Source: Streptomyces sp. ATexAB-D23
GTDB taxonomy: Bacteria; Actinomycetota; Actinomycetes; Streptomycetales; Streptomycetaceae
NCBI RefSeq assembly: GCF_000373645.1
Contig: NZ_KB892002.1
Span: forward strand, 372,001 to 436,000
Direction of reading: 5' to 3'
Length of the DNA stretch: 64,000 nt
Shown here: one piece after another, positions 26,885 to 36,931 of the stretch
How positions within the stretch are numbered: position 1 is the stretch's first letter
Layout of the letters: each line of letters begins with the position of its first letter
Notes under the pieces: generated by a model
Databases searched by the model: none
What the model was told of the DNA's origin: nothing
Seen by the model: only the letters and a program-made list of their open reading frames with translations
Program-made: the position numbers and the translations under genes

Positions 26885-27565
26885 ATGACCGCGACGACAG
26901 TGCTGACCGTGAACGCGGGGCGTCCCACGGCGGCGTCCTACACCAACGCCCCGGGCGGTATGACCGGGATCGACAAACGCCCCGTCGAGGGGCCGGTGCG
27001 GGTCTGCGACCCGGGGCCCGAGGGTGAGGGCGGCAGCGGTCTCGCCGGGGACGCGGTGTGCGACCTGCGCTACCACGGCGGCTCGCACCAGGCGGTCTAC
27101 GCCTTCGCCCGCGAGGAACTCGACGCGTGGGAACGGGAGCTGGGACGCCCGCTGCCCAACGGCTCGTTCGGCGAGAACCTGACCACGGCCGGACTGCGGG
27201 TCAGCGGCGCGCTGATCGGTGAGCGCTGGCGGATCGGTGCCGACCTGGTCCTGGAGGTCACATCGGGCCGGATTCCGTGCCGTACGTTCGCCGGCCACAT
27301 CGGCGAGGCGCGCTGGCTCAAGCGGTTCACGCAGGCGGCGGCCCCCGGGGCGTACTTCCGGGTCGTCACCCCGGGCTCCGTCCGGGCCGGGGACCCGGTC
27401 GAGATCGTGCACCGGCCGGACCACGGGGTGACGGTGGAGCTCCAGTTCCGGGCGGTGACGACCCGGCGCGACCTGCTGCCGCTGCTCCTGCCGGCCGGCG
27501 ACGCGCTGCACCCCGAGGCGCTGCGGAAGGCGCGCGCCTACGAGGCGGAGCCGGCCGCTTCCTGA
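26885..27565 (+). CDS. MOSC-domain protein (YiiM-like)
   Basis: This 226-residue protein of the MOSC fold, known from molybdenum-cofactor sulfurase C-termini and YiiM/YuaD, has the typical blocks LRYHGGSHQAVYAF, FGENLTTAGL, and the conserved Cys in IPCRTFAGH near residue 130. YiiM-type proteins reduce N-hydroxylated bases or bind sulfurated Mo cofactor; which applies here cannot be told. ATG 26885 is used. It is divergent from the LysR gene, its likely regulator. Confidence 0.82.
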   Translation: MTATTVLTVNAGRPTAASYTNAPGGMTGIDKRPVEGPVRVCDPGPEGEGGSGLAGDAVCDLRYHGGSHQAVYAFAREELDAWERELGRPLPNGSFGENLTTAGLRVSGALIGERWRIGADLVLEVTSGRIPCRTFAGHIGEARWLKRFTQAAAPGAYFRVVTPGSVRAGDPVEIVHRPDHGVTVELQFRAVTTRRDLLPLLLPAGDALHPEALRKARAYEAEPAAS

Positions 27566-27625
27566 GTGCGCGGGGCGGCGAGAGCGCCGTGAACAGCCGA
27601 TTCCGGATGCTCTAACGTGCCGCGT

Positions 27626-28399
27626 ATGACGACTGCACTGATTACGGGCGCGACCGCGGGCATCGGGGCCGCCTTCGCACGGCGGCTCGCGGCCGACGGG
27701 CACAACCTCGTCCTGGTGGCCCGCGACACCGGCCGGCTGCGGGAGCAGGCCACCGAGCTGCACGACCGGCACGGCATCGAGGCCGAGGTGCTGACCGCCG
27801 ACCTGTCCACGGACCAGGGGATCGGCGCGGTCGAGGACCGGATCGGTGACCGCCTCCAGCCGGTCGATCTCCTGGTCAACAACGCCGGGTTCGGCAACAA
27901 GGGCAGCTTCCTCGACGTGCCCATGGCCGACGAGCTGACGATGCTGAAGGTGCACTGCGAGGCGGTCCTGCGGCTGACCTCGGCGGCCGCGGCCGGCATG
28001 AAGGAACGCGGCAGGGGCGGGATCGTCAACGTGGCCTCGGTCGCGGCGTTCGTGCCGCGCGGTACGTACGGGGCGTCCAAGGCGTGGGTCGTGCAGTTCA
28101 CCCAGGGCGCGGCGAGGGACCTGGCGGGTTCGGGGGTGCGGATGATGGCGCTCTGCCCCGGCTTCGTACGGACGGAGTTCCACCAGCGGGCCGGGATGGG
28201 CACGGGCAACATCCCGGGCTGGATGTGGCTCGACGCCGACAAGCTGGTGGCCACGGCGCTCGCGGACCTGGCCCGCGGCAAGTCCCTGTCCATCCCCGAT
28301 CCCCGCTACAAGGCGCTGATGGGGCTGGTGAAGGTGGCCCCGCGCGGGCTGCTCGGAGGCGTGACCTCCCGGACGGGCCGCAAGTACGGGCCCCAGTGA
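27626..28399 (+). CDS. Short-chain dehydrogenase/reductase
   Basis: This 257-residue classical SDR has TGATAGIG for NAD(P) binding near residue 7, NNAGFGNKG near 90, and the catalytic Ser with Y-G-A-S-K near residue 150. PGFVRTEFHQRAGM follows the active site, as in acyl-reductase-like SDRs. ATG 27626 is preferred over GTG 27617, three codons earlier; neither has a strong ribosome site. It lies 60 bp after the MOSC gene on the same strand, so co-transcription is possible. Substrate unknown. A terminator follows, shared with groEL1. Confidence 0.85.
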   Translation: MTTALITGATAGIGAAFARRLAADGHNLVLVARDTGRLREQATELHDRHGIEAEVLTADLSTDQGIGAVEDRIGDRLQPVDLLVNNAGFGNKGSFLDVPMADELTMLKVHCEAVLRLTSAAAAGMKERGRGGIVNVASVAAFVPRGTYGASKAWVVQFTQGAARDLAGSGVRMMALCPGFVRTEFHQRAGMGTGNIPGWMWLDADKLVATALADLARGKSLSIPDPRYKALMGLVKVAPRGLLGGVTSRTGRKYGPQ

Positions 28400-28407
28400 C
28401 CCACACA

Positions 28408-28447
28408 CGAAAGGCCCGGCACCCCACGAGGGGTACCGGGCCTTTCG
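28408..28447. terminator. Bidirectional terminator between SDR and groEL1
   Basis: The near-perfect stem CGAAAGGCCCGG-ACCCC / GGGGT-CCGGGCCTTTCG with a short ACGA loop ends both convergent units. It has A and T runs on its two sides. Confidence 0.88.
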
Positions 28448-28454
28448 CTGTGTA

Positions 28455-30125
<1,671 letters not shown>

Positions 30126-30179
30126 CTAGTCATCTCGCTGGGGGCCAGGGGCGCAGAACAGAAGCAAACGGTGAGTGAA

Positions 30180-30488
30180 CTACTTCTCGATGATCGCGAG
30201 CACGTCGCGAGCCGAGAGGACGAGGTACTCCTCGCCGTTGTACTTCACCTCGGTGCCGCCGTACTTGCTGTACAGCACGACATCGCCGGTCTTGACGTCG
30301 AGCGGAAGGCGCTCGCCGTTCTCGAAGCGGCCCGGACCCACGGCCAGGACGACGCCCTCCTGGGGCTTCTCCTTCGCGGTGTCCGGAATAACCAGGCCGG
30401 AGGCCGTGGTCTGCTCGGCGTCGAGCGGCTGGACCACAATGCGGTCCTCAAGCGGCTTGATCGCAACCTTGGAGCTGGCGGTCGACAC
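30180..30488 (-). CDS. groES: 10 kDa co-chaperonin GroES
   Basis: This 102-residue lid protein of the chaperonin has [10 protein letters not shown] near the start, the mobile loop [15 protein letters not shown] that docks on GroEL, and [17 protein letters not shown] at the end. GTG 30488 is chosen because GGGGGAGA lies about 8 nt upstream; a longer frame would start in the operator region. It is first in the groES-groEL1 operon. Confidence 0.96.
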   Translation of the reverse strand: MSTASSKVAIKPLEDRIVVQPLDAEQTTASGLVIPDTAKEKPQEGVVLAVGPGRFENGERLPLDVKTGDVVLYSKYGGTEVKYNGEEYLVLSARDVLAIIEK

Positions 30489-30593
30489 GATCCGGTCTCC
30501 CCCTTCGGAGATCTCACGGGGTTTAACAGTCTTTGGATGGCGACCAGGTGAGCCCGTCGTCGCGGGTGCCGGACCTGCCGGTCGCACAGTACT

Positions 30594-30622
30594 GCTGGCA
30601 CTCTCCAGTGGGGAGTGCCAGC
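30594..30622. promoter_or_regulatory. CIRCE operator 1 (HrcA site), groES-proximal
   Basis: CTGGCACTC-N9-GAGTGCCAG, with one extra G/C pair at the ends, matches the CIRCE element TTAGCACTC-N9-GAGTGCTAA in its core GCACTC/GAGTGC. It lies 106 bp upstream of groES. Confidence 0.92.
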
Positions 30623-30628
30623 ACTGAG

Positions 30629-30656
30629 ACTATGACCGTGATTAGCACTCGGTCAA
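30629..30656 (-). promoter_or_regulatory. groES promoter
   Basis: On the minus strand TTGACC (30656-30651) and CATAGT (30634-30629) are 16 bp apart. The -35 lies inside the second CIRCE spacer, so HrcA bound there would block polymerase. Confidence 0.7.
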
Positions 30657-30668
30657 GCGGAGTGCCAA
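30642..30668. promoter_or_regulatory. CIRCE operator 2 (HrcA site), promoter-overlapping
   Basis: TTAGCACTC-N9-GAGTGCCAA differs from the CIRCE consensus at one base. Its spacer contains the groES -35 hexamer. Together with operator 1 it brackets the promoter. Confidence 0.93.
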
Positions 30669-30705
30669 TTCACGCCTCTCGTGGCGGATCCGGGCCACGC
30701 CCTTC

Positions 30706-31692
30706 TCACACGTAGTCCTCCAGCCGGGCCACCGCGTACCCCTTGTCCGTGACGGTCTTCATGACGGACCGGATCAGGTCGGGCATGCTGCCCTTCCAGT
30801 CCTTCTTGCCCCGGAAGTGGGTGAGGATGATGTCGCCGGGGTGCAGGTCGAGGTCCTCCTCGCGCCACTCCATGTGGTCGGGGAACGCCTCCTCGGCCCA
30901 GAGCGGCACGGCGGTGATGCCGCAGGACTTGGCGATCTTCAGGGTGTCGGTGTTGTAGTTGCCGTACGGCGGGCGGAAGAGCCGGGGCCGCTTGCCGAAC
31001 TGCTTCTCGATGATGTTCTGCTGGTCGCAGATCTCGCGCTTCTGCTCCCCGTAGGAGAGACCGGGCATGTAGCGGTGGTTGAGCGTGTGGTTGTTGAGCG
31101 TGACCCCGCGCGCCTCGGCGTCCTTGAAGTACGTGTAGTTGTCGCGCACCAGGTAGTCGCTGAGGAAGGCGCTGTACGGGATGTTCAGCTCCGACATCAT
31201 CTTCAGCAGCTCGGGGTCCTTGTCGTCACCGTCGTCCATGGTGAGGAAGACGACCTTGTCCTTGGTGGGGACCGTGGTGAAGACCGGCGGCAGCGAGTCG
31301 TCCTGGCCCTCGACCTCGAAGCCCTTGCGGGTGGTGATGTGCGGCTTCACGGCGGGCGGTGCGGGCGGCGCGAGCGGGGTGCTCGCCAGGCCCCACTTCT
31401 TGGCGGCGACCGCGCGGGCGGCCTGGGCGAGCTTGGCCCGCTCCGCCTGCGCGGCGCGGGTGCCCAGCGCTCCGGCGGCCGGGGCGTCGGCGGGCGCGCC
31501 CGGCTGCCCGGCCTGGAGCTTCGCGCCCTGCCCGGTCCCCGTGTCGCCGGCCTCGGCCGCGCAGCCGGAGGCGGCTGCGACGACCAGGAGCGCGGCCAGG
31601 ACCGCGTGGCCCGGCCGGCGCCGCAGGTGGCCCCGTCCCCGTCGCCCCCGTTGCCGCCCGCCCGTCACCGCACCCGGTCTGCGCCCATTCAT
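30706..31692 (-). CDS. Lipoprotein polysaccharide deacetylase (NodB homology)
   Basis: This 328-residue secreted carbohydrate esterase family 4 enzyme removes acetyl groups from N-acetylated glycans such as peptidoglycan. A twin-arginine-rich N-terminus leads to a lipobox ending AASGC, so the mature protein should be lipid-anchored. The catalytic blocks are TMDDGDD (metal Asp pair), H-T-L-N-H (metal His pair), RPPYGNYN and a C-terminal LTHF. ATG 31692 is chosen for AAAGGA about 10 nt upstream; ATG 31770 would precede an unlikely extension. It lies upstream of the groES operator region, same strand. Confidence 0.88.
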   Translation of the reverse strand: MNGRRPGAVTGGRQRGRRGRGHLRRRPGHAVLAALLVVAAASGCAAEAGDTGTGQGAKLQAGQPGAPADAPAAGALGTRAAQAERAKLAQAARAVAAKKWGLASTPLAPPAPPAVKPHITTRKGFEVEGQDDSLPPVFTTVPTKDKVVFLTMDDGDDKDPELLKMMSELNIPYSAFLSDYLVRDNYTYFKDAEARGVTLNNHTLNHRYMPGLSYGEQKREICDQQNIIEKQFGKRPRLFRPPYGNYNTDTLKIAKSCGITAVPLWAEEAFPDHMEWREEDLDLHPGDIILTHFRGKKDWKGSMPDLIRSVMKTVTDKGYAVARLEDYV

Positions 31693-31826
31693 GGCCAATT
31701 TGTCCTTTTGTCGTACTGGCTGCATGGCGCCGCATATTGCCAGGACGTGAAAGGGCATCGGGCCCGACACCGCCGCCGGGTCCGCACGGTCCCCCCGGGT
31801 GGCTCACACGGGGGCGGCCGAATGCG

Positions 31827-32192
31827 TCACGCGAGATCGGTCAGGTCCTCGGCGTACACCTGGGAGAGGGGCTGAGGGCCGACGTACTGCTGGCAGTTGC
31901 ACCGGCCCGATTCGAAGCGGACGGGCTTCTTCTGCTCGTCCCAGGCGGTCGGCAGCTCGACCCGCTCATGGCACTTGCCCTGCTTGTCGTGCTTGGCGAG
32001 GTGGTGCGTGCAGCCGCAGACGGGCTCGGGCGGCTTGTTGGCGGCCTCGACCGCGAGCCGTTCCTGCCGCCCGGCCTCCAGCAGCTCCAGCCTGCGGGTG
32101 TGCCGGTTGCGCAGCGCGGTGCGGATGTTGTCGGCGAGCCAGCCGAAGCCGCCCGTCCAGAAGATGATGAGCACCCACCAGTACCACTCCAT
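31827..32192 (-). CDS. Small membrane-anchored protein with Cys/His cluster
   Basis: This 121-residue protein has a Trp-rich N-terminal helix (WYWWVLIIFWTGGFGWLA) and a helical basic segment. The C-terminal part has CGCTHHLAKHDKQGKCHE and a later CNC. The spacing of Cys and His suggests a small zinc or Fe-S site, but no family was recognised. ATG 32192 is used. It is preceded on the same strand by another membrane-protein gene and followed by the deacetylase. Confidence in the gene is good; function is unknown. Confidence 0.75.
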   Translation of the reverse strand: MEWYWWVLIIFWTGGFGWLADNIRTALRNRHTRRLELLEAGRQERLAVEAANKPPEPVCGCTHHLAKHDKQGKCHERVELPTAWDEQKKPVRFESGRCNCQQYVGPQPLSQVYAEDLTDLA

Positions 32193-32289
32193 GAAACGCC
32201 CTCCCCCTGCATCACGTCGGACACGGCGCTATCCGTGTACACGCCAAGACTAGTGCTGCCCGACGCGGCACTGGATCGGATGCCGGGGC

Positions 32290-32955
32290 TCAGCGGTGTG
32301 CGCCGCCGCCCGCGGAGATCAGTGGTCCCGGCGCGGTGCCCCCGGCCAGCGTCCGGAGAATCCAGCGCCGGTGCCAGAAGGCCTTGACGATGCCGATGAG
32401 GCCGACGATCCAGGTGAGGAATCCGAGGCCCATGATCAGCGCCATCAGCCCGTAGGTGTCCTGGCCCCGGACCGCTCCGGCGGGCACGACGACGCAGGCG
32501 TACAGCCCGAGCGCGCACAGCACGAAGGACGGCAGCAGCCACACCAGGCTCGTGCCCGGCAGCCGGAGCAGGGCGTCCCGGGCCGGGTCCCGGTCCAGCT
32601 CGCCCCACCGCTCCAGCAGCCGGCGCACCGCCGTGTCGCGGCGCACCCCGGCCGCGACCAGGACCACCGCGGGCACCAGGCAGGCGGCGCCCATGGCGAA
32701 CAGGACCACGCCGAAGACGGCGCTGAAGAAGTCGTAGGTGTCCTCGAACGCGATGAGGGCCGTCCCGATCAGTGACCACCCGAGCGCGCCGAGCAGCCCC
32801 CACAGCCACAGCAGCCCGAGCCGGCCGGGGCCGATGTGCATCCTGACCAGTACGCCGAGCAGATAGGCCCGGTCGGCGAGCAGCGCCTCGCGGTCGGGCC
32901 AGGCGCGTATCTCCACGGGCGGCGGGGGCGGCGGCAGCGCCGAGCGAGGGGGCAT
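32290..32955 (-). CDS. Multi-pass membrane protein of unknown function
   Basis: This 221-residue protein has a Pro-rich start (SALPPPPPPVEI) and four hydrophobic segments: LGLLWLWGLLGALGWSLIGT, the next ending PAVVLVAAGV, the third LVWLLPSFVLCALGLYACVV, and a last near LIMGLGFLTWIVGLIGIV. Between helices two and three is a charged cytosolic-looking loop. No enzymatic motif was seen. ATG 32955 begins the frame. It sits between a frameshifted VOC gene and a small Cys/His protein, all on the minus strand. Confidence 0.72.
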   Translation of the reverse strand: MPPRSALPPPPPPVEIRAWPDREALLADRAYLLGVLVRMHIGPGRLGLLWLWGLLGALGWSLIGTALIAFEDTYDFFSAVFGVVLFAMGAACLVPAVVLVAAGVRRDTAVRRLLERWGELDRDPARDALLRLPGTSLVWLLPSFVLCALGLYACVVVPAGAVRGQDTYGLMALIMGLGFLTWIVGLIGIVKAFWHRRWILRTLAGGTAPGPLISAGGGAHR

Positions 32956-32998
32956 GGCCCCGACCCTATCGAGCGTCCCCCCAACTGCCGCGCGGGGT

Positions 32999-33471
32999 TC
33001 AGGCGTTGCGCAGGGCCTCGACGTCGATCCGCTTCATGGCGAGCATCGCCTTCATCGCGCGGGCCGCCTTCTCCGGGTCCGGGTCGGTCAGTGCCTCGCC
33101 CAGGCCCGGCGGGACGATCTGCCAGGAGACGCCGAAGCGGTCCTTGAGCCAGCCGCACTGGCTCTCCTGCCCGCCGTCCGAGGTGAGCGTGGTCCACAGC
33201 CGGTCCGCCTCCTCCTGCGATTCGCACTCGACGGAGAGGGAGACCGCCTCGGAGAAGGGGAACTCGGGCCCCCGCCGTCGAACGCGACGTACTCGGCGCC
33301 TTCGAGCTGGAACCGTACGGTCATCACCGTCCCCTCCTCGCCGGGGGACGCGGCGGTCCAGCGGGTCACCTCCAGCACGCGGGAGTCGCCGCCGATGACG
33401 GAGATGTAGTAGTCGGCCGCTTCTTCGGCCCGGTTCTTGTCGAACCACAGGAACGTGGTGACCTTCTGCAT
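32999..33471 (-). pseudogene. VOC/PhnB-like protein, frameshifted
   Basis: Two overlapping frames together encode one PhnB-type vicinal-oxygen-chelate protein. The first (from ATG 33471) gives KVTTFLWFDKNRAEEAADYY and YVAFDGG. The second continues from EFPFSEAVSLSVECESQEEA to WQIVPPGLGEALTDPDPEKA. The break coincides with the five-C run at 33269-33273 (plus strand), where one base appears missing or two extra. The protein would be about 157 residues, normal for the family. Either the gene is inactivated or the run was misread. No substrate can be assigned. Confidence 0.78.
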
Positions 33472-33534
33472 GGTCTTCTCCTCACCGAATGGTGCAAAGT
33501 GCCGTGCAGGGTAGACCGCGGGCGGGCCCGGAAC

Positions 33535-33819
33535 TCATCGGCCGGGCGCCACCGGACCCAGCGACTCGAAGCGCCAGCGGTGCACCGGGCGGGTGATCAG
33601 GGACGCGTCCGGCTCCGGCAGCTCCGGCAGCTCGTCGCCGTACGCCCCGTCCCACCAGGTGATGACCAGGACCCGGTCCTGCGGGGCGCGCAGGAGCTCG
33701 CCGCGCAGCGGGGGCCGGGGCAGCTCGGCGGCGCGGGCGCGGGCCCACTCCAGCAGCTCGGCGCCCCGGCCCTCGGTGGCGCGGGCCTCCCACATCAGGG
33801 CGGTGGCCGGGGCGCTCAT
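33535..33819 (-). CDS. Small protein coupled to tsaD, unknown function
   Basis: This 94-residue protein has [22 protein letters not shown], then RVLVITWWD, resembling the dimeric ferredoxin-like fold of small antibiotic-biosynthesis-monooxygenase proteins, but the match is weak. Its ATG overlaps the tsaD stop by four bases (33816-33819), so translation is coupled. It ends the tsaB-rimI-tsaD unit. A function in the t6A pathway is not implied by the position alone. Confidence 0.7.
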   Translation of the reverse strand: MSAPATALMWEARATEGRGAELLEWARARAAELPRPPLRGELLRAPQDRVLVITWWDGAYGDELPELPEPDASLITRPVHRWRFESLGPVAPGR

Positions 33820-34922
33820 GAGTACAGGTTGTCCTTGCTGACCTCGTGCACGTGGTCGTGGTCGTGGGTGTGGGCGTGGGCGCCGGGGACGTGGGTCTCG
33901 GTGACCGGCAGCGAGGAGTCGGCGGACAGGTCCAGGTCGGAGGCGGGCCGGTTGCGGGCCACCATCTCGGCGCCGAGCGCGGCGACCATCGCCCCGTTGT
34001 CGGTGCACAGCTTGGGGCGCGGCACGCGCAGCCGGATGCCGGCCCGCTCGCACCGCTCCTCGGCGAGCGCCCGCAGCCGCGAGTTGGCCGCGACGCCACC
34101 GCCGATCATCAGGTGGTCGACGCCCTCGTCCTTGCAGGCGCGGACGGCCTTGCGGGTGAGCACGTCCACCACCGCCTCCTGGAAGGACGCGGCCACGTCC
34201 CGTACCGGCACGTCCTCGCCGGCCGCGCGCTTCGCCTCGATCCAGCGGGCGACGGAGGTCTTCAGGCCGGAGAAGGAGAAGTCGTACGCGGGGTCGCGCG
34301 AGCCGGTGAGGCCGCGCGGGAAGGCGATGGCGGCCGGGTCGCCCTCCCTGGCGAGCCGGTCGATGACCGGGCCGCCGGGGAAGCCGAGGTCCAGCACCCG
34401 GGCGATCTTGTCGAAGGCCTCGCCCGCCGCGTCGTCGATGGTCGCCCCCAGGGGCCGCACGTCGTTGGTGATGTCGGGCGCCAGGAGCAGCGAGGAGTGC
34501 CCGCCGCTGACCAGGAGCGCCATGGTGGGCTCGGGCAGCGGGCCGTGCTCCAGCTGGTCGACGCAGATGTGCGAGGCGAGGTGGTTGACCCCGTACAGCG
34601 GCTTGTTCAGCGCGTACGCGTACGCCTTGGCCGCCGAGACGCCGACGAGCAGGGCTCCCGCGAGGCCGGGGCCCGCGGTGACGGCGATGCCGTCGAGGTC
34701 CCGGCCGCTGACGCCGGCCTCCTTCAGGGCGCGCTCGATGGTGGGGACCATCGCCTCCAGGTGTGCCCGGGAGGCGATCTCCGGGACGACGCCGCCGAAG
34801 CGGGCGTGCGTGTCGACGCTGGAGGCGACGGCGTCCGCGAGGAGCGTCGTGCCCCGGACGATCCCGACGCCGGTTTCGTCGCAGGAGGTCTCGATGCCGA
34901 GTACGAGCGGTTCGTCAGCCAT
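33816..34922 (-). CDS. tsaD: tRNA N6-adenosine threonylcarbamoyltransferase TsaD
   Basis: This 368-residue enzyme transfers threonylcarbamoyl to A37 of ANN-decoding tRNAs with TsaB and TsaE. The start [14 protein letters not shown], the metal-binding H-L-A-S-H in [10 protein letters not shown] near residue 110, and SGGHSSLLL match the family. An unusual tail after about residue 340 is His-rich: [15 protein letters not shown]. The ATG overlaps the rimI stop (TGATG). The gene follows tsaB and rimI in one unit; tsaE lies 2.4 kb upstream on the same strand. Confidence 0.95.
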   Translation of the reverse strand: MADEPLVLGIETSCDETGVGIVRGTTLLADAVASSVDTHARFGGVVPEIASRAHLEAMVPTIERALKEAGVSGRDLDGIAVTAGPGLAGALLVGVSAAKAYAYALNKPLYGVNHLASHICVDQLEHGPLPEPTMALLVSGGHSSLLLAPDITNDVRPLGATIDDAAGEAFDKIARVLDLGFPGGPVIDRLAREGDPAAIAFPRGLTGSRDPAYDFSFSGLKTSVARWIEAKRAAGEDVPVRDVAASFQEAVVDVLTRKAVRACKDEGVDHLMIGGGVAANSRLRALAEERCERAGIRLRVPRPKLCTDNGAMVAALGAEMVARNRPASDLDLSADSSLPVTETHVPGAHAHTHDHDHVHEVSKDNLYS

Positions 34923-35473
34923 CAGTCAGTCTCTGTTTCTCGTACGTCTTCTCGTACGTCTTCTCGTACGTCTTCTCGTACGTCTTCGTGTACGTCTTCG
35001 TGTACGTGGAGGCGCATGACGAGCGCGTCGATGTTGCCCGGCTGGTAGTAGCCGCGGCGGAAGCCGATCGGTTCGAAGCCGAAGCGGGCGTACAGCTTCT
35101 GGGCCCGGGTGTTGTCGACGCGGACCTCCAGCAGCACTTCGGCGCACTCGAAGGCCGTGGCGTGCTTGAGCAGGTCGGTCAGCAGCTCGGAGCCGAGTCC
35201 GCCGCCCCAGTGGCCGCGGGTGACACCGATCGTCTGTACGTCGGCGAGGTCACCGGCGGCGGCGAGGCCCGCGTACCCGACGATCCGGCCGGTGCCCGGC
35301 TCCTCGGCGACGACGTAGCGGCGGGTGGCCCCCGGTCCACGCGCGTGCGCCAGCTCGGACCAGAACATGCCGGCCGACCAGGCGTCGTCCGGGAACAGCT
35401 CGTGCTCCAGCTCCAGCACGGCGTCGATGTCCCACCAGCGCATCTCACGCAGCACTGCGGTCGTGGCGGTCAC
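34922..35473 (-). CDS. rimI: Ribosomal protein S18-alanine N-acetyltransferase RimI
   Basis: This 183-residue GNAT acetyltransferase has [20 protein letters not shown] at the start and the acetyl-CoA loop [37 protein letters not shown] is typical of RimI, which acetylates the N-terminus of ribosomal S18. The last about 25 residues are a tandem Glu-Asp-Val-His/Arg tail outside the fold. GTG 35473 overlaps the tsaB stop by four bases and its stop touches the tsaD ATG, so the three genes are coupled. Confidence 0.9.
   Translation of the reverse strand: MTATTAVLREMRWWDIDAVLELEHELFPDDAWSAGMFWSELAHARGPGATRRYVVAEEPGTGRIVGYAGLAAAGDLADVQTIGVTRGHWGGGLGSELLTDLLKHATAFECAEVLLEVRVDNTRAQKLYARFGFEPIGFRRGYYQPGNIDALVMRLHVHEDVHEDVREDVREDVREDVRETETD
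34940..35007 (-). repeat. 12-bp tandem repeat encoding (E-D-V-R/H)n in RimI tail
   Basis: About 5.5 copies of CGTACGTCTTCT (plus strand), with some GTGTACGTCTTC variants, encode the RimI tail. The period keeps the frame, so copy changes would lengthen or shorten the tail. Confidence 0.88.
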
Positions 35474-36132
35474 TGCGGGGTGACCACCTTGTAGTTCTTC
35501 GGGACCTGCGCGTCGGGCCTGCGGAGGTAGAGCGGCTGCGGCGGGAGCAGTTCGGCGCCGGCCGCGAGGCGTTCGGCGGCGAGGCCGGCGAGGGCGCCCG
35601 CCGCGAGGTGTTCGGGGCCGCGGGCGTCCGGGAAGGCGTCGGGGTAGAGCACCGCCCCCGCCCCGACGACGGGGAGGCCCGCGAGCCGCTCGGCGATGTC
35701 GGCCGGCCGGTCCACGGCGGGGCCTTCGGTCCGGGTGCGGGCGTCCTCGTACCGCGCCCAGTAGACCTCCTTGCGGCGGGCGTCCGTGGCGACGGCGAAG
35801 GGCCCTTCGAGCCCGTCGAGACCTGCGGCGTACGCGAGGCCGTCCAGGGTGCACAGCCCGTGCACCGGCACGGACAGCGCAGAACCGAACGTCGCGGCCG
35901 TCACGAGGCCGACCCGCAGCCCGGTGTACGGTCCGGGGCCGACGCCGACGACGACGTCCGTCACGGCGTCGAGTTTCACCCCGGCGTCCGCGAGGACCCG
36001 GTCGACGGCGGGCAGCAGCAGCTCCCCGTGCCTGCGCGCGTCGACCCGGGCGGACTCGGCGACGACGCGGGTCCCGTCGTGCAGGGCGACGGTGACGGCG
36101 GGGGTGGCGGTATCCATTGCGAGCAAGAGCAC
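35470..36132 (-). CDS. tsaB: tRNA threonylcarbamoyladenosine biosynthesis protein TsaB
   Basis: This 220-residue ASKHA-fold partner of TsaD is needed for t6A synthesis. It carries LLLAMDTATPAVTVAL at the start and VGVGPGPYTGLRVG at residues 62-76, the family signature. It lacks the TsaD metal-binding histidines, as expected. GTG 36132 or ATG 36117 could begin the protein. Its stop overlaps the rimI GTG by four bases. It diverges from a plus-strand transpeptidase-like gene. Confidence 0.93.
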   Translation of the reverse strand: MLLLAMDTATPAVTVALHDGTRVVAESARVDARRHGELLLPAVDRVLADAGVKLDAVTDVVVGVGPGPYTGLRVGLVTAATFGSALSVPVHGLCTLDGLAYAAGLDGLEGPFAVATDARRKEVYWARYEDARTRTEGPAVDRPADIAERLAGLPVVGAGAVLYPDAFPDARGPEHLAAGALAGLAAERLAAGAELLPPQPLYLRRPDAQVPKNYKVVTPQ

Positions 36133-36299
36133 GCAAACAGCCTACGGCTCCGGCGAGGTCCGCCCCGCGCCCCGTACGGCTTCCCGTTCCGGGCGACCCC
36201 GGCTGCTACCGTCACCGGTTGTACGCGGAGTACGTGTAAACGCTTGTACGACTTACGGCACTCGCCTTACGGCACACGACAGCGAAAGAGGCACGCACG

Positions 36300-36866
36300 G
36301 TGGCAAGGGGCAGCTCGGGAATCGTGGCCGCGCTCACCGCGGCGGCCGTCGCCGTGGTCGGCTTCCTGGCCTACCAGGCCTCCGCCAACGTGCCGGACGA
36401 TCTGGGCGCGAAGCCGAAGGCGTCGAACAGCGCCTCGGCTCCGGCCGGCGCCGGGCACTCCGAGCCGAAGGCGAAGAAGGACCCGCTCGCCGTCCCCGCC
36501 GACTCCGGCACCGGGATGCGCGTCGTGTACGCCCTGAGTGACCGCCGGGTCTGGCTGGTGGACGCGAAGGGCAAGGCGTCCCGGACGTTCAAGGTCATGC
36601 CGAGCGCGGTGACGGCCGTGCCGGGCACCTACACGGTGACCTCGCGCTCCGGCACCGTGCAGGGCTCCGACGGGGTGCCGATCGAGCACGTGGTGCGGTT
36701 CGCCTCGGTGGACGACGTGGCCATCGGCTTCAGCGCGGCCCAGGACGGCTCGATGGAGGAGCCGGACCCGACCCTGAAGGCGGGCGGCGTACGGATGACC
36801 CGCGAGGACGGCAACGCGATGTGGACGTTCGCCACGGTGAGCGTGAAGGTGGTCGTGGTTCCGTAA
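36300..36866 (+). CDS. Membrane-anchored L,D-transpeptidase-like protein lacking catalytic Cys
   Basis: This 188-residue protein has a single N-terminal helix (IVAALTAAAVAVVGFLAY) and a Lys/Ala-rich spacer. Its C-terminal domain resembles a YkuD-type L,D-transpeptidase: RVVYALSDRRVWLVDAKGKA, then PGTYTV. In the usual catalytic region the expected His and SHGCVR are absent. It reads AIGFSAAQDG and GGVRMTREDG, so the nucleophile Cys is lost. Cross-linking activity is therefore unlikely; wall binding is an inference. GTG 36300 starts it. It diverges from tsaB, whose upstream DNA has a TTACGGCAC direct repeat. Confidence 0.72.
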   Translation: MARGSSGIVAALTAAAVAVVGFLAYQASANVPDDLGAKPKASNSASAPAGAGHSEPKAKKDPLAVPADSGTGMRVVYALSDRRVWLVDAKGKASRTFKVMPSAVTAVPGTYTVTSRSGTVQGSDGVPIEHVVRFASVDDVAIGFSAAQDGSMEEPDPTLKAGGVRMTREDGNAMWTFATVSVKVVVVP

Positions 36867-36931
36867 GCCCGGCCGGGCGGTGCCCGCGGGGGCGGGGCCG
36901 CGTGCCGCCGCCGGACCCGTCGGAGGCGTCC

